Positions 18,258-28,467 of a stretch of DNA of 64,000 bases are shown piece by piece. The translations under genes and the position numbers were made by a program. How positions within the stretch are numbered: position 1 is the stretch's first letter; each line of letters opens with the position of its first letter. The DNA is from Prevotella aff. ruminicola Tc2-24 (lineage in GTDB: Bacteria; Bacteroidota; Bacteroidia; Bacteroidales; Bacteroidaceae). Below the pieces are notes generated by a model, which saw only the letters and a program-made list of their open reading frames with translations, searched no databases and had not been told where the DNA came from. Location: NCBI RefSeq assembly GCF_900110895.1, contig NZ_FOIQ01000001.1:774472-838471 (forward strand). The letters are read 5' to 3'.

Positions 18258-18498
18258 CAAAATAATTGTGAATTGAGAATTAAGAATTAGGAATTATTTA
18301 GCATCTTTTGACCAAACAGTGTTCCCACAGGCCATCATATCGCTTGACGACAGCAGTAATTATCTTGACAAATCGACGCTCATAACTCGCGCCAAGGTCA
18401 TCAACGGCGAAGTGCGGGTCGTAGGCGCGAGTTTTGGACCATTTCCGTATTCAGCTGAAAACAAGCCAGTTATACAAATACCGCACAGAGGTAGGAAT

Positions 18499-18642
18499 TT
18501 ACAGTCAAGGAGATAGGGCCTATGAGTCGTGGAGATAGGGTTCACGAGTGAAAGGGATGATCCCTATACCCTATAAGAGATAATCTCCTTCTCTCGTAAG
18601 TGCCATCCCTTACGGTCGTGGAGATTATCTCCTTGACTGTAA
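18499..18642. repeat. Array of diverged 22-bp units bounded by a 17-bp inverted repeat
   Basis: The ends are an exact inverted repeat, TTACAGTCAAGGAGATA at 18499-18515 and its complement at 18626-18642. Inside, units of 22 bases can be laid end to end: on the plus strand at 18499, 18521 and 18543, and on the minus strand from 18642, 18620 and 18598, with a fourth about 23 bases further that shares a central palindrome with the third plus-strand unit. Every unit has the core RGRGAT at the same offset, and several form small odd-centred palindromes (AGGGATGATCCCT, GGAGATTATCTCC, GAGATAATCTC). Hairpin CGTAAG/CTTACG lies at 18595-18614. No target-site duplication is clear. Confidence 0.7.
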
Positions 18643-18920
18643 GATGCCGGGGGTACCCCAAGTAGTCCCCTTCTCCACTCCGGATACGCCAAAACAGGGC
18701 AAAAAGAGGATAAAAGAGGCCCCCTGGCTGTTCTGGTTTGCAACTTCAGACGGGCACTTTTTTAGGCATTCTTTCTTGACAATCGGACGATCAGGAACGA
18801 GCAGGCAGCATCACCCCGCGACAGTCTGATCGTTGGCACAAACACTACAACCGTTTACCTATTTATCAAATAGTCGCACGAAAAAAACTAAAAATCCTTC
18901 CATATTCCCACATTTCTTCG

Positions 18921-18928
18921 TATCTTTG
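18921..18928 (+). promoter_or_regulatory. -7 promoter box of the CHU_C cargo gene and uvrA
   Basis: TATCTTTG, 23 bases before the ATG at 18952. Because uvrA starts four bases after the cargo gene stop, this is the best promoter I see for both. No clear -33 TTTG is present. Confidence 0.5.
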
Positions 18929-18951
18929 TCGTTCAATTGACTATCATATAC

Positions 18952-19641
18952 ATGAGAACAAGACAGATCATCCTACCCCTCTTCGCGGCTATGATTCCCT
19001 TCGTCTGCCTAGCTCAGAGCAGTCGGCCCTCCGTGGCCCCTACGGCCATCTATGCCGACGAGAACGGGGCGGAGACCGAGACCTCGGATGACTTCGCAGG
19101 ACAGGCGCCACTGACGGTGACCTTCCGTGCCAACCCGACCGCCATGGAAGACTACTCGCCCACCTATGAGTGGCACTTCCGCACGGAGGGAGAGGCCAAG
19201 GATATGATGGTACGCTACGAGGAGAACACACAATACACCTTCACCACCTCGGGTACGACAAGAGTCACCCTCCTGGTCAGTAAGGGGGACACCGGTGAGC
19301 GTCTCGACTCCGTCGTGATACGTGTCACCGTCAGCGAGAGTAAGCTCTCGTTCCCCAACGCCTTCTCGCCTAACGGTGACGGTATCAACGACATCTACAA
19401 GGCCAAGGACTACCAGAGTCTTGTGGAGTTCCATGCCTACATCTTCAACCGCTGGGGACAGAAGCTCTACGAGTGGACCGACCCTGCCGACGGATGGGAC
19501 GGCACCTACCACGGGAAGGATGTGAAAGACGGCGTATACTTTGTACTCGTCAAGGCCAAGGGGGCCGACGGACGGACCTATCATATCCGCAGAGACGTGA
19601 ACCTGCTGAGGGGATATACTGAAAGAACGACGACGAACTAA
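18952..19641 (+). CDS. Type IX secretion cargo with CHU_C (type B) sorting domain
   Basis: A 229-residue exported protein. I use ATG 18952, which gives the signal peptide [22 protein letters not shown]; a TTG five codons earlier is less likely. The middle (about residues 25-125) is a PKD-like Ig domain, with [12 protein letters not shown] and [11 protein letters not shown]. The C-terminal 85 residues are the gliding-motility-associated CHU_C domain: [17 protein letters not shown], then [13 protein letters not shown] and the [16 protein letters not shown] turn. This domain directs proteins through the type IX system to the cell surface. The protein is short: one PKD-like domain and the sorting signal. 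It is joined tightly to uvrA. Confidence 0.88.
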   Translation: MRTRQIILPLFAAMIPFVCLAQSSRPSVAPTAIYADENGAETETSDDFAGQAPLTVTFRANPTAMEDYSPTYEWHFRTEGEAKDMMVRYEENTQYTFTTSGTTRVTLLVSKGDTGERLDSVVIRVTVSESKLSFPNAFSPNGDGINDIYKAKDYQSLVEFHAYIFNRWGQKLYEWTDPADGWDGTYHGKDVKDGVYFVLVKAKGADGRTYHIRRDVNLLRGYTERTTTN

Positions 19642-19644
19642 GAC

Positions 19645-22521
19645 ATGAGAAGAGAAGACGATAAGATCAACGTATACGGTGCCCGTGTACATAACCTGAA
19701 GAATATCGACGTAGAGATTCCGCGCCAGTCTCTCACCGTCATCACAGGACTCAGCGGCAGCGGCAAGTCCTCACTGGCCTTCGACACCATCTATGCCGAA
19801 GGGCAGCGGCGCTATATAGAGACCTTCTCGGCCTATGCCCGTAACTTCCTTGGCGGACTGGAGCGCCCCGACGTGGATAAGATCACAGGCCTGTCGCCTG
19901 TCATCAGCATCGAGCAGAAGACTACCAACAAAAACCCGCGCTCCACGGTGGGCACGACGACGGAGATATACGACTACCTGCGTCTGCTCTTCGCCAGAGC
20001 CGGCAAGGCCTACAGCTACGCCACTGGCGAGGAGATGGTGAAATATACGGAGGAGAAAGTGCTCGACATGATTCTCCACGACTATGCCGGTAGGAAGATC
20101 TTTATCCTGGCCCCTCTCGTCCGCAGTCGTAAGGGTCACTATCGTGAGCTCTTCGAGGCCATGCGCCGCAAGGGCTACCTGAACATACGGATAGACGGCG
20201 AGATGAAGGAGATTGTCAGAGGCATGAAGGTGGACCGCTACAAGAACCATGATATCGAGGTGGTCATCGATAAGCTGAGCCTCCCCGCTATCTCTTCCGA
20301 AGGAGGTGGAGCTCAGATGTCTGAGGAACGCCTCAAGAAGTCTGTTGCCATCGCCATGAAACAGGGCGACGGTCTGATCATGATCCTCGATGTCACCGAC
20401 GCTGCTTCCAAGGGAAGCGGACAGGGAGAGGTGAAGTACTTTTCCAAACGACTGATGTGTCCTACGACAGGCATCAGCTATTCCGACCCCGCCCCCAATA
20501 ACTTCTCTTTCAACTCACCACAGGGCGCCTGTCCTCACTGCAAAGGACTGGGTGTCATCAACCAGATCGACCTGAAGAAAGTGATCCCCGACCGCAAGGT
20601 CAACATCCACGACGGCGGTATCGTTCCACTGGGCAAATACAAGAACCAGATGATCTTCTGGCAGATCGACGCCATTCTGAAGAAATACGACTATAGTCTC
20701 AAGACTCCTATTCAGGATATCTCTGACGAGGCGCTCAGTGAGGTGCTCTACGGTGCCATCGAGAACGTACGCATCGACAAGGATCTAGTACACACGTCCA
20801 GCGACTATTTCGTGGCCTTCGACGGTATCATCAAATACCTGCGCAACGTCATGGACAACGACGACTCCGCCGCCGGACAGAAATGGGCCGACCAGTTCCT
20901 CGCCGAGTGCGAGTGCCCCGAGTGCCACGGTCAACGTCTGAACAGAGAGGCACTTTCGTATAAGATCTGGGACAAGAACATCGCTGAGCTCGCCTCGATG
21001 GATATCGCCGAACTGCGCGAGTGGCTTGACCATGTAGAGGAACACCTCGACCACCAGCAACAGCAGATTGCAGCAGAGATACTGAAGGAGATACGGACAC
21101 GACTCGACTTCCTGCTTGAGGTCGGACTCGACTATCTGGCGCTCAACCGCCAGTCGGCCTCGCTCTCAGGCGGTGAGAGTCAGCGCATCCGTCTTGCCAC
21201 ACAGATAGGCTCACAACTCGTCAACGTGCTCTACATCCTCGACGAGCCCTCGATTGGTCTGCATCAGCGCGACAACGAGCGACTCATCAGGTCGCTCAAG
21301 GAGCTCCGCGACTTAGGTAATACCGTCATCGTGGTAGAACACGACGAGGACATGATGCTGAATGCCGATTATATCGTTGACATCGGTCCCCGTGCCGGGC
21401 GCAAGGGCGGTGAGGTGGTGTTCCAAGGCACCCCACAGGAGATGCTGCAGACCGATACCGTCACGGCACAATACCTCAACGGAACGAAGAAGATCGAACT
21501 GCCACAGCAGCGTCGTAAGGGCTCCGGCAAGCGTCTCCGTCTTTTGGGATGCACGGGCAATAACCTCAAGCACGTCGACGTGGAGTTCCCTCTCGGCTGT
21601 CTCATCCTCGTCACAGGTGTCAGCGGCTCGGGTAAGTCCACACTTATCAACGAGACGCTGCAGCCCATCCTCTCACATCATTTCTACCGTTCCCTGAAAC
21701 GTCCCATGCCCTACGATCGCATCGAGGGCTTGGAGCATATCGACAAGGTGGTGAACGTAGACCAGTCGCCCATCGGGCGCACGCCGCGTTCCAACCCGGC
21801 GACCTATACGGGTGTCTTCTCAGATATCAGGAGCCTCTTCGTCAACCTGCCCGAAGCCAAGATACGAGGCTATAAGCCTGGTCGTTTCTCGTTCAACGTG
21901 AAAGGTGGGCGCTGCGAGGCCTGTGGCGGTAACGGTTACAAGACCATCGAGATGAACTTCCTTCCGGATATCCAGGTGCCCTGCGAGGAATGTCATGGCA
22001 AACGCTATAATCGTGAGACGCTCGAGGTGCGCTACAAGGGCAAGTCGATCGCCGACGTGCTCGACATGACCATCAACCAGGCCGTGGAGTTCTTCGAGAA
22101 CGTACCGGATATCCTCCGTAAGATCAAGACCATACAGGATGTCGGACTGGGATACATCAAGCTCGGGCAGTCGTCCACCACCCTCTCCGGCGGAGAGAGC
22201 CAGCGCGTGAAGCTCGCCACCGAACTGTCGAAGCGGGATACCGGCAAGACCCTTTACATCCTCGACGAGCCGACGACGGGTCTCCACTTCGAGGATATCC
22301 GTATTCTGATGGATGTGCTCCAGAAACTGGTGGACCGTGGTAACACCGTCATCATCATCGAGCATAACCTCGATGTCATCAAGCTGGCCGACTGGATCAT
22401 CGACATGGGACCGGAAGGCGGTCGTAAGGGTGGACAGGTTCTCTCTGTCGGCACCCCGGAACAGATTGCCAAGTCGAAGAAGGGCTACACACCCCGATTC
22501 CTTGGACAGGCCTTAAAATAA
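19645..22521 (+). CDS. uvrA: Excinuclease ABC subunit A
   Basis: A 958-residue nucleotide-excision-repair ATPase that finds bulky DNA lesions with UvrB. The first Walker A is GLSGSGKSS (residues 35-43); the second is GVSGSGKST near residue 658. Two ABC signatures LSGGESQR are present, and zinc-binding cysteines appear in [18 protein letters not shown] and [11 protein letters not shown]...[10 protein letters not shown]. Length and order are normal. The ATG lies three bases after the stop of the CHU_C cargo gene, so both are on one transcript. A 20-bp terminator hairpin follows. Identification is secure. Confidence 0.98.
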   Translation: MRREDDKINVYGARVHNLKNIDVEIPRQSLTVITGLSGSGKSSLAFDTIYAEGQRRYIETFSAYARNFLGGLERPDVDKITGLSPVISIEQKTTNKNPRSTVGTTTEIYDYLRLLFARAGKAYSYATGEEMVKYTEEKVLDMILHDYAGRKIFILAPLVRSRKGHYRELFEAMRRKGYLNIRIDGEMKEIVRGMKVDRYKNHDIEVVIDKLSLPAISSEGGGAQMSEERLKKSVAIAMKQGDGLIMILDVTDAASKGSGQGEVKYFSKRLMCPTTGISYSDPAPNNFSFNSPQGACPHCKGLGVINQIDLKKVIPDRKVNIHDGGIVPLGKYKNQMIFWQIDAILKKYDYSLKTPIQDISDEALSEVLYGAIENVRIDKDLVHTSSDYFVAFDGIIKYLRNVMDNDDSAAGQKWADQFLAECECPECHGQRLNREALSYKIWDKNIAELASMDIAELREWLDHVEEHLDHQQQQIAAEILKEIRTRLDFLLEVGLDYLALNRQSASLSGGESQRIRLATQIGSQLVNVLYILDEPSIGLHQRDNERLIRSLKELRDLGNTVIVVEHDEDMMLNADYIVDIGPRAGRKGGEVVFQGTPQEMLQTDTVTAQYLNGTKKIELPQQRRKGSGKRLRLLGCTGNNLKHVDVEFPLGCLILVTGVSGSGKSTLINETLQPILSHHFYRSLKRPMPYDRIEGLEHIDKVVNVDQSPIGRTPRSNPATYTGVFSDIRSLFVNLPEAKIRGYKPGRFSFNVKGGRCEACGGNGYKTIEMNFLPDIQVPCEECHGKRYNRETLEVRYKGKSIADVLDMTINQAVEFFENVPDILRKIKTIQDVGLGYIKLGQSSTTLSGGESQRVKLATELSKRDTGKTLYILDEPTTGLHFEDIRILMDVLQKLVDRGNTVIIIEHNLDVIKLADWIIDMGPEGGRKGGQVLSVGTPEQIAKSKKGYTPRFLGQALK

Positions 22522-22566
22522 GAAGAGAACAAGGAGCAGACACGTCTGTCGACGTCTCTATACGAA

Positions 22567-22611
22567 AAACGACAGATCCCGATGATCAAACATCATCGGG
22601 ATCTGTCGTTT
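22567..22611. terminator. Bidirectional terminator hairpin between uvrA and nuoN
   Basis: A perfect 20-bp stem (arms 22567-22586 and 22592-22611) with a CAAAC loop. The left arm begins AAACGACAGATCC and the right ends GGATCTGTCGTTT. It sits between convergent uvrA and the nuo operon and has A/T tracts at both bases. Confidence 0.92.
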
Positions 22612-22632
22612 ATATCAATATCTGATGACGGA

Positions 22633-24063
22633 TTACAGACCTGCGGCAGCAATCCACTCATAGATACAGCTGACGATACCAAAGAGGGCGATGCCAGCGG
22701 TACAAAGGGCCAGGGCCACCTTGGTGCTGAGGTCGCTCTGGAAAGCGGGCAGCGGTGTGTCGGTCTTGGTGATATACATGGCCTTCACAATGAGCAGATA
22801 GTAGTAGAGTGACACCACCGTATTGATCAGTGCAATGAACACCACGAAATAGGCAGCGGCACTACCCTGCTGAGCAGCAGCCATGAACACGAAGAACTTC
22901 GAGAACATACCTGCGAACGGCGGGATACCTGCCAGAGAGAACAAGGCCAGTGTCATCAGGAACGACAGCTTGGGGTTGGTCTGGTAGAATCCGTTATAAG
23001 CAGCCATATCAGTACGTCCGTTGTGATTGCTCTCAACAACATTGATGACGGTGAAGACCGCCATGTTGGCAACGATATAGACAAGCACATAATAGGTCAG
23101 CGCAGCCACACCAAGTTGTCCGTTGCCCACCACAGCAAGCATGATATAGCCGGCCTGTGAGATAGAGCTGAACGCCATGAAGCGCTTAAGCTCACTCTGA
23201 CGGATGGCAAACAGGTTGGCCACGGTGATAGAGAGCACGATCACGATATAGAGCAGATACTCCCAATAAGCTACCAGCGGCTGGAACACCTTCATCAGGA
23301 TGATACACAGCGTGAGAGCAGCGGCACCCTTAGAGATGACACTCAGATAACCAGTCACAGGCGTCGGCGCTCCCTGATAGGTGTCGGCCGTCCAGAAGTG
23401 GAAAGGTACGAGTGAGATCTTAAAGCCCAATCCGCTGAAGAAGAACACAAGACCGATAATCGCCAATGGAGAAGCGGTGATCGTTGCAGCCACATCGTCG
23501 AAATAGAGAGTGCCTGTAGCAGCATAGATAAACGAGATGCCATAGAGCATCACACCACTGGAGAATGTGGCGGTCAGGATATACTTCGCAGCACCCTCGG
23601 CAGAATCCTTCTTCCACTTATCGAAAGCGACCATACAGGCCATGGGTACCGAAGCCATCTCAAGTCCGAGGAAGAACAACATGAAGTTGCCACTCGACAT
23701 CATGACAAACATACCCAGCAGGGTGCTCAGTACCAGCATATAGAACTCGCCCTCCAATTTCATAGCCGACTTGACAATCCAAGGCTGGGCCATGATGCAG
23801 ACGATGATCGTGCCAAAAGCGAGAATGACCTTCATGACATTGACGGCCTGTGAGCTGACATACAATCCGCCAAATGCTGAGACAGGATCAGAATATGCCA
23901 GTGTTGCCACGGCCGTAACGGCCAGCATGCCGACTGTCAGGTATTGCAGGAGGTATCCCTTAACCTTTACCTTCGTCAGGAAGAAGTCTCCAAAGAAAAC
24001 TATGATCAGCGAGAGAACCAGGAAGGCCTCAGGCATCATTTTCAGGAATTCACTATAATTCAT
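22633..24063 (-). CDS. nuoN: Complex I subunit N
   Basis: A 476-residue antiporter-like membrane subunit of the proton-pumping quinone oxidoreductase. It has about 14 hydrophobic helices; the conserved Lys/His-bearing helices appear as FKISLVPFHFWTADTYQGAP and RFMAFSSISQAGYIM. It is the last gene of the nuo operon, 18 bases after nuoM, and is followed by a strong terminator shared with uvrA. Confidence 0.95.
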   Translation of the reverse strand: MNYSEFLKMMPEAFLVLSLIIVFFGDFFLTKVKVKGYLLQYLTVGMLAVTAVATLAYSDPVSAFGGLYVSSQAVNVMKVILAFGTIIVCIMAQPWIVKSAMKLEGEFYMLVLSTLLGMFVMMSSGNFMLFFLGLEMASVPMACMVAFDKWKKDSAEGAAKYILTATFSSGVMLYGISFIYAATGTLYFDDVAATITASPLAIIGLVFFFSGLGFKISLVPFHFWTADTYQGAPTPVTGYLSVISKGAAALTLCIILMKVFQPLVAYWEYLLYIVIVLSITVANLFAIRQSELKRFMAFSSISQAGYIMLAVVGNGQLGVAALTYYVLVYIVANMAVFTVINVVESNHNGRTDMAAYNGFYQTNPKLSFLMTLALFSLAGIPPFAGMFSKFFVFMAAAQQGSAAAYFVVFIALINTVVSLYYYLLIVKAMYITKTDTPLPAFQSDLSTKVALALCTAGIALFGIVSCIYEWIAAAGL

Positions 24064-24081
24064 ATCTTAGTCCTCCTTTTT

Positions 24082-25602
24082 TTACATTACACCTATTGAC
24101 TGAAGGATCGAACCAGCAGCCGGTGATATCATATCGCTGAACACGAAAGGTGCGCAACCCAGACCGGCTACACAGAAAATCAGACAGATCACTGCAACGC
24201 GCTCATCCCATGTAGCATCGGTGAGCTCGAGGTAGTGTTTGTTCTCTACCTCACCATAAAGGATCTTACCAACCACACGCAGGATATAGACAGCCGTAAC
24301 GACAATCGACATACAAGCGATAATGGTGGCTACCATACGGAACGACGTATTGGGATCGCCAGAGAGCGGATGAGCTCCGAACGAGCCGACGAAGATGGTC
24401 ATCTCAGCAATAAAGCCGGAGAAACCGGGAAGACCGAGGTTGGCCAGACCGGCAATCACATAGCCGACAGAGAGGAAAGGCATGATCTTCATCAAGCCGG
24501 CCAGCTCACGGATATCACGCGTATGAGTACGACCGTAGATCATACCGATCAGTGCGAAGAAGAGAGCTGTCATCAGACCATGAGAAAGCATCTGGAGAAT
24601 AGCACCCGTCACAGCCGTCTGACTCATCATCAGAAGAGCGAAGAGCACCAATCCACAGTGAGACACTGAGGAATAGGCATTGATATACTTCAGGTCGGTC
24701 TGTACGCAGGCAGACAGTGCACCATAGACTACCGAGATAGTCGTCAGAATCAGGAAGATCCACGAGAGATCCTGAGCAGCCTCAGGCAACAGATACATAG
24801 CCACACGGAAACAGCCATAACCTCCCAACTTCATCAGCACACCGGCATGGAGCATAGACACGGCGGTAGGCGCAGAGGCATGACCGTCGGGTGACCATGT
24901 GTGGAACGGGAACAGAGCTCCCAGCACACCGAAGCCAATAAAGATAAACGGGAAGAAGATGTTCTGGATGTGACCAGGGATGCAGTGATTGGCTGCAATC
25001 GTGGTCAACTCAAAGGTGTATGACCCACTGTATTGGCCATTAAAGAAATAGATGCCCAGCAGACCGAGGATCAGCAGAGCAGAACCTCCCATCAGCATCA
25101 GCGTCAACTTCATGGCTGAGTACTCCTTACGACCAGACCCCCAGACACCTATCAGGAGGTACATCGGGATCAGAGCCACCTCATAGAACATGAACATCGT
25201 AAAGAGGTCTGTTGAGATGAAGAAACCGAACACACCCGTTGAGAGAAGAGTGAACCAAAGGAAATACTCTTTCGTCATGGGCTTCAACTGCCATGAGGCA
25301 AAGGTTCCTGTGAATACGATAATGCTCGACAGCAGCAACATCACCACCGAGATACCATCGACGCCCACCGAATAAGCAATGTTCAGTGGTTTGAACCAGG
25401 ACACACTATATGTCAGCAACATCTCTGCAGAGTTACCTGCCGCACGCTGCTGAATGAAATAGACGGTCAGCCATATGGAAAGGGCAAGCAGACACGATGC
25501 ACCTGCCACCATCACGCCACGCACCTGATTGAGATTCTTGGCAAGCCATAATCCCAGAAGCATCAGGGCGGGAATCAATACGAAAACACTTAATATACTC
25601 AT
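24082..25602 (-). CDS. nuoM: Complex I subunit M
   Basis: A 506-residue antiporter-like membrane subunit. Family markers are FYEVALIPMYLLIGVWGSG and LFPFHTWSPDGHASAPTAVS, then LKYINAYSSVSHCGLV. It forms one of three proton-channel modules with NuoL and NuoN. It starts six bases after the nuoL stop; length is normal. Confidence 0.96.
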   Translation of the reverse strand: MSILSVFVLIPALMLLGLWLAKNLNQVRGVMVAGASCLLALSIWLTVYFIQQRAAGNSAEMLLTYSVSWFKPLNIAYSVGVDGISVVMLLLSSIIVFTGTFASWQLKPMTKEYFLWFTLLSTGVFGFFISTDLFTMFMFYEVALIPMYLLIGVWGSGRKEYSAMKLTLMLMGGSALLILGLLGIYFFNGQYSGSYTFELTTIAANHCIPGHIQNIFFPFIFIGFGVLGALFPFHTWSPDGHASAPTAVSMLHAGVLMKLGGYGCFRVAMYLLPEAAQDLSWIFLILTTISVVYGALSACVQTDLKYINAYSSVSHCGLVLFALLMMSQTAVTGAILQMLSHGLMTALFFALIGMIYGRTHTRDIRELAGLMKIMPFLSVGYVIAGLANLGLPGFSGFIAEMTIFVGSFGAHPLSGDPNTSFRMVATIIACMSIVVTAVYILRVVGKILYGEVENKHYLELTDATWDERVAVICLIFCVAGLGCAPFVFSDMISPAAGSILQSIGVM

Positions 25603-25608
25603 ATCTTT

Positions 25609-27600
25609 TTAGATGCATAAAAGGATTAATGATAACGCTACCGTACCAGTGAGGAACCAGACGGCATACTGGCGCACGTCGCCACTCTGCCACGGACGGA
25701 TGGATTCACCGGCTTCGTTAGCGCTCCATGCCAGGAAGTTGAACGTACCATCAACGATATGACGGTCGAACCAGGCGATAGGCGTAGAAACGAGCGCAAA
25801 GATAATTCTGTGCGTAACGAACTGCCATATCTCGTCTTGATAGAAGCGTTTATAGGCTGCACGATGCAATCTTGGGAACTGCTTATACAGACGGTCAGCA
25901 ATCGGCTGACTCTCCCCTTTATAGATATAAGTAGCGAGACATATACTCAGGATGGCGATAACCGTTGAGGTAACAGCAATCTGTGTATCAAAGTGGATGG
26001 TATAATCCTTTCCCGTCGAAGAGACGAAACTACCGAAGGAGCCTCCCCATCCAAGGAAACCTGCCAACGTGGAATAGATACCGACACCAACCGTGATCAC
26101 ACTGAGCACAATCAGAGGTATGGTCATACATGAAGGAGCCTCATGTGGTGTATGATGCGCATGAGCCTCTTTGTTTTCCGTACCCCAGAAGATACCATAG
26201 TACAGACGGAACATATAGAAAGCTGTCATGGCAGCAATACCTGTCATGATCCAACCAACCACCGGACTGTAACTGAAGCAGGCTGTAATAATCTCATCCT
26301 TCGAACAGAAACCAGAGAAGAACGGGATACCTGCAATAGCCAGACAGGAGATGAGGAAGGTCACATGAGTGATAGGCATATACTTACGCAGACCACCCAT
26401 CAGTGCCATCTCGTTTGAATGGACTGCATGGATGATACATCCTGCACCAAGGAACAGACAGGCCTTGAACATCGCATGCGTGAACAGATGGAACATACCT
26501 GCCATATAACCCAACTGAGCATGATCGTCAAAGATGGTTCCATGGCCTGGCAGACTCACGCCCAGAGCCACCATCATAAACGCGATCTGAGAAATGGTAG
26601 AGAAGGCGAGCACACGCTTGATGTCACTCTGTGCACAGGCTACAGCAGCAGCATAGAACGCCGTGAATACACCCACCCATACCACAATGCTCAGCGCATG
26701 AGGCGCAAAGGTGATCCAAAGCGGGAACATACGGGCAATCTGGAACACACCAGCCACCACCATCGTTGCAGCGTGGATGAGTGCCGACACAGGTGTCGGA
26801 CCTTCCATGGCATCAGGCAGCCAGATATGCAACGGGAACATAGCGGACTTACCAGCACCACCAATGAACATCAGCGTAAGAGCTGTCGGAAGGATAAAGG
26901 CTCCTGCACTCAGGGCTCTTACGATATCCACAGGAATAAACGGTGTGGTGCCCGCACCCATAACGACATTTGCCCCATGCCCTGCAAACGAGAAGCTGAA
27001 TGACTCTGTGAAATAGCCGAACATCAGGATACCAATCAGGAAGAACATATCGGCAAAACGAGTCACGATAAAGGCCTTCTTTGAGGCTGCAATGGCTGGC
27101 TTCAACGGATAATAGAAACCGATCAGCAAATACGAGCTGACACCCACAAGCTCCCAGAACATATACATCTGGAAGATGTTCGTGGCAAGTACCAAGCCTA
27201 ACATGGACATCGTGAACAGACTCAGGAAAGCATAGTAACGCTGAAAGCCCTTCTCACCGTGCATATAGCCGAATGAATAGATATGAACCATCAGCGATAC
27301 CGTAGAGATGACGATCAGCATCACAACACTGATCGGATCCAACAGGATTCCCAAGTCGAAATGTAATCTGCCCAACGGCAGCCAAGTGAAATTATACGGA
27401 ACAACCGTCTGATAAACCCCATCCACACGATCCATTCCAAAATACTGAAATGCCGTGAGATAAGAGAGTACCGTTACGAGAGCAAGCGAACAGGTGCCGA
27501 TCAAGCCAGCAACCTTGTGCTTCATCTTCATGCCAGCCAAGCCCAGAACAATGAACGAGAGCAGGGGCAGAAGCATAATAAATATCGTGTAACTAAACAT
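25609..27600 (-). CDS. nuoL: Complex I subunit L
   Basis: A 663-residue distal antiporter-like subunit with about 16 membrane helices and the long C-terminal amphipathic helix region. Diagnostic stretches are FWELVGVSSYLLIGFYY, FPLHIWLPDAMEGPTPVSAL and RVLAFSTISQIAFMM. A histidine-rich loop (EAHAHHTPHEA) lies near residue 490. It is 32 bases downstream of nuoK in the operon. Confidence 0.96.
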   Translation of the reverse strand: MFSYTIFIMLLPLLSFIVLGLAGMKMKHKVAGLIGTCSLALVTVLSYLTAFQYFGMDRVDGVYQTVVPYNFTWLPLGRLHFDLGILLDPISVVMLIVISTVSLMVHIYSFGYMHGEKGFQRYYAFLSLFTMSMLGLVLATNIFQMYMFWELVGVSSYLLIGFYYPLKPAIAASKKAFIVTRFADMFFLIGILMFGYFTESFSFSFAGHGANVVMGAGTTPFIPVDIVRALSAGAFILPTALTLMFIGGAGKSAMFPLHIWLPDAMEGPTPVSALIHAATMVVAGVFQIARMFPLWITFAPHALSIVVWVGVFTAFYAAAVACAQSDIKRVLAFSTISQIAFMMVALGVSLPGHGTIFDDHAQLGYMAGMFHLFTHAMFKACLFLGAGCIIHAVHSNEMALMGGLRKYMPITHVTFLISCLAIAGIPFFSGFCSKDEIITACFSYSPVVGWIMTGIAAMTAFYMFRLYYGIFWGTENKEAHAHHTPHEAPSCMTIPLIVLSVITVGVGIYSTLAGFLGWGGSFGSFVSSTGKDYTIHFDTQIAVTSTVIAILSICLATYIYKGESQPIADRLYKQFPRLHRAAYKRFYQDEIWQFVTHRIIFALVSTPIAWFDRHIVDGTFNFLAWSANEAGESIRPWQSGDVRQYAVWFLTGTVALSLILLCI

Positions 27601-27632
27601 AATCTTAACGTCTTTACTTCTTAACTCCTTAA

Positions 27633-27941
27633 CTATCGTTTCATATTCTGAATACTATCCACATTATCGCTATTGAAGTTGCGATACACATTGATAATGA
27701 TGGCGATGGCTACGGCCGTCTCCGCTGCAGCCACACCGATACCGAAGAGCGACATGAAGAAGCCTTCGAGCTGTCCAGGGAACAACAGACGGTTAAATGC
27801 AGCGAAATTAATCTCAACGGCATTGAGAATCAACTCCACAGAGATGAGCATCGCGATCAGATTACGACGGCTGACAAAGCCATAGACACCGATGAAAAAC
27901 AACAGTGCACTGAGAATAAAATAATACTGTACGGGTACCAT
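27633..27941 (-). CDS. nuoK: Complex I subunit K
   Basis: A 102-residue membrane subunit with three helices and the two conserved membrane glutamates, seen in LISVELILNAVEINF and AAAETAVAIAIII. The ATG is three bases after nuoJ. Length matches NuoK. Confidence 0.95.
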   Translation of the reverse strand: MVPVQYYFILSALLFFIGVYGFVSRRNLIAMLISVELILNAVEINFAAFNRLLFPGQLEGFFMSLFGIGVAAAETAVAIAIIINVYRNFNSDNVDSIQNMKR

Positions 27942-27944
27942 AAC

Positions 27945-28463
27945 TTACTTCTCCTCCTTTCTTGCGATTGCCAAACCACCAATAATACATGCCAGCAGGA
28001 ATACTGAGATGAACTCGAAGGGGAGTACATATTGGTACTTGTCAGTACCGAGCAGCGACATACCGATTTCTTTCATCGGTACTTCCACATCGGCTACCTG
28101 ACAGGCAGCATACATAAACTTGTTCTTAAGCAGTACGAACAGGACGGTAGCCAGACCTACCAACGAGAGCATCGCACCATAGATGACACGACTGCCCTTC
28201 ATCCGTTCTACGAGTCCCTGAAGAGAGCGCTTGCCCACCAGTTGGATGGCGAAGACATAGAGCATTGTCACGCCTCCGGCATATACTGATATCTGAGCAG
28301 CACCAAGGAACGTATAGTCGAGCAGGAAATAAAGACCTGCCACGCCAAAGAGCACAAACAACAGGAATGTTGCGGCTCGCATGATACGCTTCGTCGTCAC
28401 ACACATCACGGCAGAACCGAGTATGACAACGGCGAGAATGAGAAACATTACATAGTTTGCCAT
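27945..28463 (-). CDS. nuoJ: Complex I subunit J
   Basis: A 172-residue membrane subunit with five hydrophobic segments. The conserved third helix is FLGAAQISVYAGGVTMLYVF, the usual NuoJ signature. Four bases separate it from nuoI and three from nuoK. Confidence 0.94.
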   Translation of the reverse strand: MANYVMFLILAVVILGSAVMCVTTKRIMRAATFLLFVLFGVAGLYFLLDYTFLGAAQISVYAGGVTMLYVFAIQLVGKRSLQGLVERMKGSRVIYGAMLSLVGLATVLFVLLKNKFMYAACQVADVEVPMKEIGMSLLGTDKYQYVLPFEFISVFLLACIIGGLAIARKEEK

Positions 28464-28467
28464 ATCG

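Larger units (their letters stand above)
18223..18951. other. Gene-free island rich in dyads
   Basis: The only stretch above 300 bases without a gene. No open frame here has a recognisable start, domain or codon pattern. It holds the -7 box of the LysM operon, repeated GAATT words at 18270-18298, a 10-bp inverted repeat AACTCGCGCC (18384-18393) / GGCGCGAGTT (18424-18433), the 22-bp array described separately, the palindrome GGGGTACCCC at 18650-18659, an 8-bp inverted repeat ACGATCAG (18787-18794) / CTGATCGT (18826-18833), and the -7 box of the next gene. It separates divergent operons. It could carry a structured RNA or a remnant small mobile element. Confidence 0.6.

Noticed and set aside
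18499..18642. The 144-bp array as a complete insertion sequence
   Set aside because: It has no transposase frame and no clear target-site duplication; at most it is a non-autonomous element.
19009..19692. A 227-codon minus-strand frame opposite the CHU_C cargo gene
   Set aside because: Antisense to a gene with clear PKD-like and CHU_C domains; Val/Gly/Arg-rich with no start signal or homologous motif.
21820..22365. A 181-codon minus-strand frame opposite the end of uvrA
   Set aside because: Antisense to the conserved second ABC domain of UvrA; no promoter, start signal or domain.
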